From CAZSAK01 sp964605155 (GTDB lineage Bacteria > Pseudomonadota > Gammaproteobacteria > SZUA-140): a stretch of DNA of 42,957 nucleotides. Under the pieces are notes generated by a model. It saw nothing but the letters and a program-made list of their open reading frames with translations, ran no database searches and was not told the DNA's origin. The stretch spans positions 1 through 42,957 of the forward strand of contig CAZSAK010000022.1 of NCBI GenBank assembly GCA_964605155.1, written 5' to 3'. A program made the position numbers and the translations under genes. Positions 33,612 to 41,700 of the stretch are shown here, piece after piece (the first letter of the stretch is position 1; each line of letters starts with the position of its first letter).

Positions 33612-35567
33612 ATGGATACATCCTCCCAGAAGGGAAGCAGTTACGAGACTCGACCCTTAAATCAGCCCTTTGAGGCCGGCGACCTTATTATCAGCTACTT
33701 AGAGCAGTTGGGGGTAGAATATGTCTTTGGAATTCCCGGTGGTGCGATTGAACCCTTCTATAATGCCCTGGCCCGTAGCGAGCGACGCGGTGGTCCCAGG
33801 GCCATCGTAGCCCGACACGAGAACGGCGCCGCTTTCATGGCGGACGGTTATGCGCGTGAAACAGGTAAATTGGGCGTTTGCTGTGCGACCACAGGCCCTG
33901 GTGCTACTAATATGATCACAGGGGTGGCGTCTGCCTATCAGGACAATATTCCGATGCTAGTGATTACAGCCCAGACTCCGCTTATGACTCTCGGTAAAGG
34001 AGCCTTTCAAGAATCTTCAGCATGCGGAGTCAATACGGTTGGCATGTATAACCATTGCACAAAATCGAGTTTACTGGTCACCCATCAAGATCAGCTGGAA
34101 GGCTTGTTTATCCAGGCATTGATGACAATTCACAAGCCACCAAAAGGGCCGGTGCATTTGAGTATTCCTTCCGATATCTTTGCAGAAGAAATGAATCAGG
34201 GAAGATCATTTCAAAACCTGCCTGAATTAATCAACCAGACTTTTGTGCCTGATGAAACGATCATAGAAAATCTGTTTCATCGGCTGATACGTGCAAAGCA
34301 ACCGGTTTTCGTTATCGGAAATAGATGTGCAGATGCGATTGGTAATATTCTGGAATTATGCTTGTTGTTGAAGGCTTCTGTTTTGACCACACCCCAGGGC
34401 AAGGGATTGGTCAGTTCTTATCATCCTCAATTAAAAGGGGTCTTTGGATTTGCAGGGCATGACAGTGCGAATGAAATATTAAAGGATAAGAAGACAGATT
34501 GTGTAATTGCAATTGGAACATCACTAAGTGAATGGGAAAGTTCAAATTGGGATGAGCAATATTTACTGAACGATAAGTTAATCCATATTGATGGCACCAA
34601 TAAGTATTTTGCACGTACACCAATGGCTCGCATGCATGTCAGCGGCGATCTGCCAGTAATTTTTGATAGACTTCTTGATAAACTTTATGATGCAAAAGAT
34701 CGTCATGCACGGGTATTGAGGGAAAATGCTCCTGAGCAAATGCGCAGTGTAATGCCGATTGTGGAATCCGAGAGGCGCAAGAGGGAAAGACGGGGAAGTA
34801 CTGACTACCTTTCTGTAAGGCAGTCTCCCGCGAACCTTCATGAGGTGGAACGCCGTCTTGGTCATATAGGCGATCGCCGTAAAAAAACAGTCATACCACT
34901 TCACCCTAGACGACGTTTCGCGCTTATTGAAGAACAAAAGATGTACGATAATTTAACGCCTATTAAGCCACAGCGCTTAATGCAAGAACTATCAGTCCGC
35001 TTTCCTGCCAATACAAGGTTTCTCGTTGAAACTGGTAATAGCTTTGCCTGGGCAACGCATTATCTCCATCCAATTAATAGACGTGTTTCAGGACAAAGAA
35101 GTACTAATAATGTAAATATCAGGGTCAGCATGGAATTCTCTTCGATGGGTTGGGCCATTGGGGCCGCAATCGGAACTGCGCGTGGAAATCCTGAGAATAT
35201 CGTAGTATGTATTACTGGTGACGGGAGTTTCCTGATGAGTGGGCAGGAATTTACAGTTGCTGTGATGGAAAAATTGACTGTAATTTATGTCATCTTAAAT
35301 GATTGTGCTCTGGGTATGGTTAAACATGGCCAACAATTGACTGGAGCAGAACAAATCGGATATGAACTTTCACCAACTGATTTCAGCGCAATGGCAGTCG
35401 CGATGGGTGGAGATGGATATATAATCCAATCTCCAGGTGACTTTGAGATGCTAGATTTTAAATCCATGTGTAAACGTCAGGGGCCAACCGTGCTGGATGT
35501 TCGAATAGATACTTCAGAAATTCCGCCTATTGCGGTAAGGGTGAAAGGATTACTCGTAAATATCTGA
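33612..35567 (+). CDS. Acetolactate-synthase-like ThDP-dependent enzyme with basic insert
   Basis: Member of the AHAS/pyruvate-oxidase ThDP family, which forms C-C bonds between 2-oxo acids and acceptors. Three-domain layout: N-terminal domain with the catalytic Glu (VARHENGAAFMADGYAR, Glu70) and GPGATN; central domain (about 215-360); C-terminal ThDP domain with GDGSFLMSGQEF...NDCALGMV. I start at ATG 33612, which has AAGGA 6 bases upstream (651 residues); ATG 33606 is too close to that site. Odd points: residues about 385-437 form an Arg-rich insert (ERRKRERRGS...ERRLGHIGDRRKK...PRRRF) where true acetolactate synthases have a short linker, and the AHAS GMVRQWQ motif reads GMVKHGQ. The neighbours are not branched-chain amino-acid genes, so housekeeping ilvB is unlikely. 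The substrate is unknown. Confidence 0.85.
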   Translation: MDTSSQKGSSYETRPLNQPFEAGDLIISYLEQLGVEYVFGIPGGAIEPFYNALARSERRGGPRAIVARHENGAAFMADGYARETGKLGVCCATTGPGATNMITGVASAYQDNIPMLVITAQTPLMTLGKGAFQESSACGVNTVGMYNHCTKSSLLVTHQDQLEGLFIQALMTIHKPPKGPVHLSIPSDIFAEEMNQGRSFQNLPELINQTFVPDETIIENLFHRLIRAKQPVFVIGNRCADAIGNILELCLLLKASVLTTPQGKGLVSSYHPQLKGVFGFAGHDSANEILKDKKTDCVIAIGTSLSEWESSNWDEQYLLNDKLIHIDGTNKYFARTPMARMHVSGDLPVIFDRLLDKLYDAKDRHARVLRENAPEQMRSVMPIVESERRKRERRGSTDYLSVRQSPANLHEVERRLGHIGDRRKKTVIPLHPRRRFALIEEQKMYDNLTPIKPQRLMQELSVRFPANTRFLVETGNSFAWATHYLHPINRRVSGQRSTNNVNIRVSMEFSSMGWAIGAAIGTARGNPENIVVCITGDGSFLMSGQEFTVAVMEKLTVIYVILNDCALGMVKHGQQLTGAEQIGYELSPTDFSAMAVAMGGDGYIIQSPGDFEMLDFKSMCKRQGPTVLDVRIDTSEIPPIAVRVKGLLVNI

Positions 35568-35568
35568 T

Positions 35569-36516
35569 TTAAAGTCGATATAAAGTAGCTATTACATGTA
35601 TACCTGCACCAGCAGAAAAAAACAATACTAGATCATCATTTTTTATAATTCGATTTTGTTCGAGAAAGTAATCTAATGTAATAGGAATATTTGCTGCGGA
35701 CATATTTCCGTAAAGGCTAAAAGTATTTAAATTCTTTTCCATTGGTATTTCTAGTAGAGAGTGCCACCTTTCAATAGCAGGAAAACCAGGTTGGTGACAT
35801 ATTACCCAATTAATATCTTTTCTAGCAATAGATTGCTCTTCGAGCAATCTATTTGCAACTTCTGGTAGGATATCAACAGATCGTAAAATTGTATTTTTAT
35901 TCTTAGAAAAATGGATCTCTTCTCGTTTTCCAGTTAATTGAGCAGAATTCATCTTAATAAAATCGAATTGCTCAGTGCTCGAAATCTCGTTGCTTGCAAT
36001 ATAATGTTGTGAATTATTACATCTCTCTATAATAATTGCCCCAGCTCCATCTCCAGCAAACTGCCCATCATCTTTATTAAATGCTCGATTTACCCAGTTC
36101 ATGGAGTTAATTATAAGTATACGTTTTTTCCCTGCTAGAGTTAGTGAATATGCGCAGTTTAGGTGAGATAAGAAAGAAGCACAAGCAGTATCAATTGTCC
36201 AACACATTGCACCATCACAGCCAATTTCATGGGCAATTCTGTAAACATCTTTTGGTGTTTCATGATCGGGAACAGCAGTGTAGCAAACTACCACCTCTAT
36301 TGATTTAGGATCGATGTTAGAATTCTTTAAGGCATTTTTTGCTGCTTGAATACCCATAAAGGTGGGTGTTTCATTTTGATTACATATATGTCTTTTACCA
36401 ATCCCGGAAAATATATCAATATTATTGCCTACACCCTTAAATGTATTAACATATCCAGGTTTATCAAAACTGTCTCGCGGAAGATAAGTACCAGTACCAA
36501 TTATATGTATATTCAT
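35569..36516 (-). CDS. 3-oxoacyl-ACP synthase III (FabH)-like enzyme
   Basis: Thiolase-fold ketosynthase III. 315 residues with the full catalytic triad: Cys112 (DTACASF), His241 (VICHQPGF) and Asn271 (LYGNMSAANIP). The N-terminus IIGTGTYLP and the C-terminal FFSAGAGIHVIATL are family-typical. FabH condenses acyl-CoA with malonyl-ACP, but many relatives make secondary metabolites. It stands alone without fabD/fabG/acpP, which argues against a housekeeping role. The DNA is markedly AT-rich compared with the flagellar genes. It is convergent with the ThDP enzyme gene (1 base between stops) and divergent from the TonB receptor gene. Confidence 0.9.
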   Translation of the reverse strand: MNIHIIGTGTYLPRDSFDKPGYVNTFKGVGNNIDIFSGIGKRHICNQNETPTFMGIQAAKNALKNSNIDPKSIEVVVCYTAVPDHETPKDVYRIAHEIGCDGAMCWTIDTACASFLSHLNCAYSLTLAGKKRILIINSMNWVNRAFNKDDGQFAGDGAGAIIIERCNNSQHYIASNEISSTEQFDFIKMNSAQLTGKREEIHFSKNKNTILRSVDILPEVANRLLEEQSIARKDINWVICHQPGFPAIERWHSLLEIPMEKNLNTFSLYGNMSAANIPITLDYFLEQNRIIKNDDLVLFFSAGAGIHVIATLYRL

Positions 36517-36579
36517 ACGTGTCTGTATTTTGATCAGGATCTATGTATATTATCGAATAAATAATTATATTAGCATATC

Positions 36580-36718
36580 AGCTAACATACCCTTTTATTT
36601 ATATAATTATATGAAAAATAACATAAAATTATAATTATGCAATAATATCTTTTATATGATGCCGCCATTTTCTAGCTAAAGTTTATGATTTAATTGACGA
36701 TTATTATATCTGTTAGCT
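36580..36718. promoter_or_regulatory. AGCTAA motifs in the divergent KAS III/TonB receptor spacer
   Basis: The 227-base AT-rich spacer holds AGCTAA at 36580 and 36674 and its complement TTAGCT at 36713; TTAGC at 36570 with the first copy makes a small inverted repeat. A possible sigma-70 promoter for the receptor is TTGACG (36694-36699), an 18-base spacer, then TTATAT (36718-36723), which the last motif overlaps. This could be an operator, but short motifs recur easily in AT-rich DNA. Confidence 0.3.
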
Positions 36719-36743
36719 TATATCCCCCACTTGGAGGAGAGTG

Positions 36744-38855
36744 GTGTCAAATAATTACTTTTTAAAATCATTTTTCATATTACTGTTTATCCATATAAGT
36801 AATATTAATGCCCAGTCATTCGATGAAGATGAACTTTCATTTGCTTTCGGGGATGAAGATTTTATAAGCATCGCAACTGGAAGAAGCCAACCTATTGCTC
36901 GTGCCCCTGCTGTTGCGAGTGTAATTACTTCTAAAAATATCAAGGCTATTGGTGCAACTGATCTGGATCAGATTTTAGAAACCATTCCAGGATTACATGT
37001 ATCAATTACAAACATAGCTTATAGTCCTATTTATACAATTCGAGGGATCCATTCGCAGTTTAATCCACAAGTACTAGTGTTGATTAATGGAATACCAATT
37101 AATAATTTATATGTCGGAGATCGTGGCCAAGTATGGGGTGGAATGCCTGTAAATAATATTGAACGAATTGAAGTAATAAGAGGCCCTGGTTCTGCAATAT
37201 ATGGTGCAGATGCATTTGCTGGTGTAATTAACGTTGTTACTAAAACATCGAAAGATATTAATGGAACAGAACTTGGAGCACGTGCAGGATCTTTCAATAC
37301 AATGGATGCATGGGTGTTACATGGAGGTGATATAAATGACATTGACTTTTCATTTTCACTGCAGTTACACAAAACAGATGGCTTTGATGAAATTATTGAT
37401 GCAGATGCACAAACTAGTTTTGATAATTTATTCGGTACCACAGCATCACTTGCGCCTGGACCAGTAAATACTGAGCGTGATAACCTTGATGCACGTATGG
37501 ACGTAAAACAGGGAAATTGGCAAATGCGGATAGGCTATCAAAGTCGGCGTGACATTGGTACTGGTGCAGGAGTCGCGCAAGCCCTAGATCCTGCAGGTAG
37601 TGGCGATAGCGATCGAATTAATGCTGATATTACGTATCAAAATGATACGCAATACGACGATTGGGATCTGACAGCACAATTAAGTTATTTTGACACTAGT
37701 ACAACAACCGACTTAGTTTTGAATCCTCCTAATGCAGCTACAACGTTAGGTACATTCCCTAATGGAGTTATTGGAAAACCAGATGTCTATGAACGCCATA
37801 CTAGGCTCAATTTATCTGCCTTTTATAAGGGGATCAAAAATCATCAGCTACGATTTGGTATAGGATATACATATGGTGACTTATATAAAACTAAAGAAAG
37901 TAAAAATTATTTCCTAGTACCAGGTGGTGTGCCCGTGCCTTTAGGCTCGGTTATTGATGTATCTGATGATCCTAATAGTGTATTTATACAGCCGCATGAT
38001 CGTGAAGCATATTACAGTTTTTTGCAAGATGAATGGTCCTTCGCTCCAGACTGGGATCTAACTACAGGTGTACGTTATGATCATTACTCTGATTTTGGTG
38101 ACACTGTTAACCCACGGTTAGCATTAGTTTGGCAAACAAGTTATAACATGACTAGTAAGCTACTTTATGGACGAGCTTTTCGTGCCCCTTCCTTTGCAGA
38201 ACTGTATAATATTAATAATCCAGTTCTAATTGGTAATCCAGAGTTAAATCCTGAAACTATTGATACAGTCGAGGTAGCATTTAATGTTCAGCATACCCCT
38301 ACTTTCTCGACTGGATTGAATATATTTTACTATGAGATGAGTGATATTATTCGGCTAGTGCTTGATAATCCATCATCTCCTACTACTAGTACAAGTACCT
38401 ATCAAAATACTGGTGATCAAATTGGGCACGGTTTTGAAATGGAAGCCACTTTGGAACTAAGACAAAATTTTACTATAATAGGTAATTACGCTTACCAGAA
38501 ATCTGAAGATCAAGATACAAACAGTGACGCAGCTAATGCCCCTCAAAATCAATTATATATTCGTTCTGAATGGAAATTCAGGCCTAATTGGTATCTTGAC
38601 GGACAAATAAATTGGGTAGCAGATCGCAAGCGAGCACTTAGTGATACTCGTTCTGCGATTGACGACTATACAACAATGGATGTGGCTTTTCGTCATAAGA
38701 ACGATAATAGTCCATGGGAGTTCGCATTATTAGGGCATAATATATTTGATGAAGATGTACGTGAGCCTAGTTCTTCATCGCCCGTGCTAATACCTAATGA
38801 TTTGCCTCTAGCTGGAAGTAGTTATTATCTCGAAGCCAGGTATCATTTAAAGTAG
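36744..38855 (+). CDS. TonB-dependent outer membrane receptor
   Basis: Energised outer-membrane channel for uptake of a ligand. About 703 residues. Signal peptide (NNYFLKSFFILLFIHISNINA, cut before QSF), then an acidic stretch DEDELSFAFGDEDFISIATG. The plug domain follows (about 50-165: AVASVITSKNIKAIGATDLD, ETIPGLHVS, IERIEVIRGPGSAIYGADAF), then a 22-strand-type beta barrel (LRPxF-like GRAFRAPSFAELYNINNPV and NPELNPETIDTVEV). It ends YYLEARYHLK rather than in the usual terminal aromatic. GTG 36744 is 6 bases from GGAGG; GTG 36741 is too close. The gene is AT-rich. The SIATG-RSQPIARAPAVA start resembles receptors often found next to a histidine kinase and a PF04392 binding protein, as here. 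The ligand is unknown. Confidence 0.93.
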   Translation: MSNNYFLKSFFILLFIHISNINAQSFDEDELSFAFGDEDFISIATGRSQPIARAPAVASVITSKNIKAIGATDLDQILETIPGLHVSITNIAYSPIYTIRGIHSQFNPQVLVLINGIPINNLYVGDRGQVWGGMPVNNIERIEVIRGPGSAIYGADAFAGVINVVTKTSKDINGTELGARAGSFNTMDAWVLHGGDINDIDFSFSLQLHKTDGFDEIIDADAQTSFDNLFGTTASLAPGPVNTERDNLDARMDVKQGNWQMRIGYQSRRDIGTGAGVAQALDPAGSGDSDRINADITYQNDTQYDDWDLTAQLSYFDTSTTTDLVLNPPNAATTLGTFPNGVIGKPDVYERHTRLNLSAFYKGIKNHQLRFGIGYTYGDLYKTKESKNYFLVPGGVPVPLGSVIDVSDDPNSVFIQPHDREAYYSFLQDEWSFAPDWDLTTGVRYDHYSDFGDTVNPRLALVWQTSYNMTSKLLYGRAFRAPSFAELYNINNPVLIGNPELNPETIDTVEVAFNVQHTPTFSTGLNIFYYEMSDIIRLVLDNPSSPTTSTSTYQNTGDQIGHGFEMEATLELRQNFTIIGNYAYQKSEDQDTNSDAANAPQNQLYIRSEWKFRPNWYLDGQINWVADRKRALSDTRSAIDDYTTMDVAFRHKNDNSPWEFALLGHNIFDEDVREPSSSSPVLIPNDLPLAGSSYYLEARYHLK

Positions 38856-38899
38856 TTGTTCTGCAATAATAAATAATACTTAATTAATTTAATTGTAAT

Positions 38900-40468
38900 T
38901 TAATTTGGAGTTGTATTATTGATCGGCAGTGGAATATCCACTGTAAATCTCGAACCTTCCCCCGGCGTACTTTTTAATGAAATATCTCCTCCCATCATAT
39001 GACAGAATCGCTGACTGATTGCCAGGCCAAGGCCGGTTCCACCATAATCTCGTGTTGTACTCATATCCGCCTGGCGGAATTCCTCGAAGATATGCTCCTG
39101 TTGTTCTTCTGTCATACCAATACCAGTGTCAGTGATCGAGAATGTCAGGGAAGTGGGGTCATGTTGTGCCAATAGTTCAATACGCCCGTCCCTGGTAAAT
39201 TTTGCGGCGTTGCTTAACAGGTTCAGAAGGATTTGGCGTAGCTTGCCGCCATCGATCAGCAACTCTTCATCGCAGTCGTTGATGATTTCCATATGGAGTT
39301 CATTGTTGTTCTTCTTGATCAAGGGTTGTATGGTATCGACCGTTTCCTGGATCAATTCACTGAAGTCTGTCGGCTCGATAAACAACTCCATATGCCCGGC
39401 TTCTATCTTGGACAGATCGAGAATATTATCGATCAAGGACATGAGTTGATCGGTTGCCTTGATGACTCGTTTGAGGTCGCTGACAAGTTCCTCTTGTCCC
39501 TGATCCTGCAATTCTTCTATGGTCATTTCGGTATAACCCAGTATGGCATTCATGGGTGTGCGCAGTTCATGGCTCATGTTGGCGAGAAATTCTGATTTGT
39601 GCTTGCTTGCAAGCAGGGCTTCATCACGGGCCTGGACCAGTTCCTGGGTACGGAATGCCACCTCTTTTTCCAGCAAATCCCTCTGACCTCGAAGTCGTGC
39701 ATCCCGTTCTTTCAGTGCCGTCATCATCTTGTTGTAGGCCAAGGCCATATGGGTAATCTCTGACGGTCCTTGAACCGTGGCATATAACTGCGCTTCTCCT
39801 TCCTTTGCACGTGTCATGATGTCCGAGAGTTCCTTCACGGGGACCGCCATCCTGTTAACCAAATATCTGAGTACAAAAGCTATGATAATTGCAAACAACA
39901 TGGAGATCACTACATTTTCCAGCAGAATATTTTTCTGTAATGCCTTTAGGGAATCCTTGGAAATGGCAACATGTACAAATCCAAGGAGTTCTGGTTTTGC
40001 TTGAGATAATTCAAAAGGCGAGTCACTCTCTTGTTCAGGGACTGTATAGACGGGTGATATGAAATGAAGATAATTCAGAGTATTTTTTGCCAATACAGCC
40101 GTGTCTCCGCTGATTTCCATATCATTCGGTGGGCGCCAGTCAACTGCCGCACCCTTGTTTAATATGGATTTATAATCTTTATTATAGATGGTTACATTGC
40201 TTACATTCGGGAAGGCAAGCGTTGCATTTGCTGAATCTTCTGCATTTTCTCCTGCCTCGAACAATAATGCCAATACACTTTGTCTGGCAAAGCTGTCGGT
40301 GATTTGCAGTCCCTGTTCGATCATAATTATACGGGTATCCCTGCTTGTAAACCACGATGTCGTCAGTGATGCAGCCAGGGCCAGGCAGACTACACCGACA
40401 ATCACCGTAATCAATAACTGATGTCGGAAGCTCATAGTATTTGGAAGTAATTTATCGATAAGTCTCAT
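38900..40468 (-). CDS. Membrane sensor histidine kinase with periplasmic CHASE8-like domain
   Basis: 522 residues. TM1 (about 17-37), a periplasmic domain (about 40-178, IMIEQGLQITDSFARQSVLALLF...NATLAFPNVSNVTIYNKD) resembling CHASE8, TM2 (about 183-203), HAMP (about 204-256), a coiled coil, HisKA with His300 (FLANMSHELRTPMNAILGY), and HATPase with N-box (LRQILLNLLSNAAKF), G1 (DTGIGM) and G2 (GGTGLGLAIS). No receiver or Hpt domain, so it needs a partner regulator not seen in the window. It starts 3 bases after the binding protein gene and is surely co-transcribed. Base composition is back to that of the flagellar region. Confidence 0.94.
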   Translation of the reverse strand: MRLIDKLLPNTMSFRHQLLITVIVGVVCLALAASLTTSWFTSRDTRIIMIEQGLQITDSFARQSVLALLFEAGENAEDSANATLAFPNVSNVTIYNKDYKSILNKGAAVDWRPPNDMEISGDTAVLAKNTLNYLHFISPVYTVPEQESDSPFELSQAKPELLGFVHVAISKDSLKALQKNILLENVVISMLFAIIIAFVLRYLVNRMAVPVKELSDIMTRAKEGEAQLYATVQGPSEITHMALAYNKMMTALKERDARLRGQRDLLEKEVAFRTQELVQARDEALLASKHKSEFLANMSHELRTPMNAILGYTEMTIEELQDQGQEELVSDLKRVIKATDQLMSLIDNILDLSKIEAGHMELFIEPTDFSELIQETVDTIQPLIKKNNNELHMEIINDCDEELLIDGGKLRQILLNLLSNAAKFTRDGRIELLAQHDPTSLTFSITDTGIGMTEEQQEHIFEEFRQADMSTTRDYGGTGLGLAISQRFCHMMGGDISLKSTPGEGSRFTVDIPLPINNTTPN

Positions 40469-40471
40469 AAC

Positions 40472-41449
40472 CTAATCCTTGGGTGTAGGGAAGACGAGAT
40501 TGAACTTTATCCCGCTCTTATCGATATCCAGGTTAAGGTGATCCGCCGTACGAATATTAACAGCGAACTGAAGATCATCTAACGGCTGAATTTCCGTGTG
40601 AATCCTGGATTTATTATCAATATATTTATCAGCCATCTTCGCCAGGCTGCCTCCAAGTCTGGCATAATCGGGATAAAGAGAGAATAATGCGCCATTTTTT
40701 GCGTGACTCCCTATACTGGAAAAGAATACCAGTGAGTGATTCCAGGCGCCCTTGAGTATCATGGGCAGGATGATTTCATCATTAACGGTAGTTCTGTCTT
40801 GCGGTAACCAGATGGCGTCGAGTGTTGGTTTGCTTTGTTCGAGGATTTTAGCATAGAGCCGGGCTGCAGATCTTATACCATCAGCTTTGTATGCAATCAA
40901 TCTCAACCCGTGTTTTTTTGCTGCTGATTTAGCGATATCTATCAACCAGCCGCTGATTTCAGGGTTATAGACAACACTGATTCGCTTAACCTCGGGGGCA
41001 ACTGCTGACAGGGTATCGACAAGAACAGTAGGATCGACGGCGAGACTGATACCTGACACACTGTTATCACTGCGATCAGGTACAAGAAATGCATTACTGA
41101 TGACGGGGATCTTGTCTTTGACTGAATCAGCGGCGTTCATGCCACTGTTACCTATAGCGATGACGACCTTGACATTAAGTGCACTTGCCCACGACCGGAA
41201 GTCATCAGGATTGAAATCATCCTTTAGTGTATAGGGTATTATTTTATGTGTTGACTCCCGTTGGATACCGCTGATGATCTCTGTGAAGATATCCCTGAAC
41301 TTGGAGATATCCGGATAGATGACAGCAATCACTTCCTGCTCCGCCCGGGCATTGTTCATAAACAAGAAACCACTGCAAAGAAAAAGTAGCAGAGCTGTCA
41401 ACGCGAATGAACAACGGTGATCCTTGTTGTGTTGCCTACATACCGCCAT
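40472..41449 (-). CDS. Periplasmic substrate-binding protein (ABC_sub_bind, PF04392-like)
   Basis: 325 residues with an N-terminal signal peptide (about 14-36, FALTALLLFLCSGFLFMNNARA). The mature part has the periplasmic-binding fold (VIAVIYPDISKFRDIFTEI...VKVVIAIGNSGMNAADSV, PVISNAFLVPD, VKRISVVYNPEISGWLI, DAIWLPQDRTTVNDEI). No ABC permease or ATPase lies nearby, so it probably serves as the ligand-binding partner of the adjacent kinase rather than as part of a transporter. First gene of a two-gene operon with the kinase. The 251 bases upstream to 41700 show no gene or convincing promoter. Confidence 0.88.
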   Translation of the reverse strand: MAVCRQHNKDHRCSFALTALLLFLCSGFLFMNNARAEQEVIAVIYPDISKFRDIFTEIISGIQRESTHKIIPYTLKDDFNPDDFRSWASALNVKVVIAIGNSGMNAADSVKDKIPVISNAFLVPDRSDNSVSGISLAVDPTVLVDTLSAVAPEVKRISVVYNPEISGWLIDIAKSAAKKHGLRLIAYKADGIRSAARLYAKILEQSKPTLDAIWLPQDRTTVNDEIILPMILKGAWNHSLVFFSSIGSHAKNGALFSLYPDYARLGGSLAKMADKYIDNKSRIHTEIQPLDDLQFAVNIRTADHLNLDIDKSGIKFNLVFPTPKD

Positions 41450-41700
41450 GAATTATCAAGTCCAAGTTTTTAGTCTATTCCCGATCATGTTTATGGCGGG
41501 CACCTGAAAAAAATACCCTTATCTGTCTATATCGTGCATCTGCATGAAATCTTTAGAGAAGTTATATATAATTCAGTAGGTTAGGTTGTTATTTTGGTTC
41601 ATGAATGCAATATATGACCATCGATTAGTAATGAGAATCGCCCCGCAATATACCTTGCAGAGGGCCAAGATCCTCACAACATACTGGTCAATAGGGTGGG

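Noticed and set aside
33606..35567. Housekeeping acetolactate synthase large subunit (ilvB/ilvI)
   Set aside because: No small subunit (ilvN/ilvH) or ilvC follows, the family motif near GMV-RQWQ is changed, and there is a long Arg-rich insert; only family membership is claimed.
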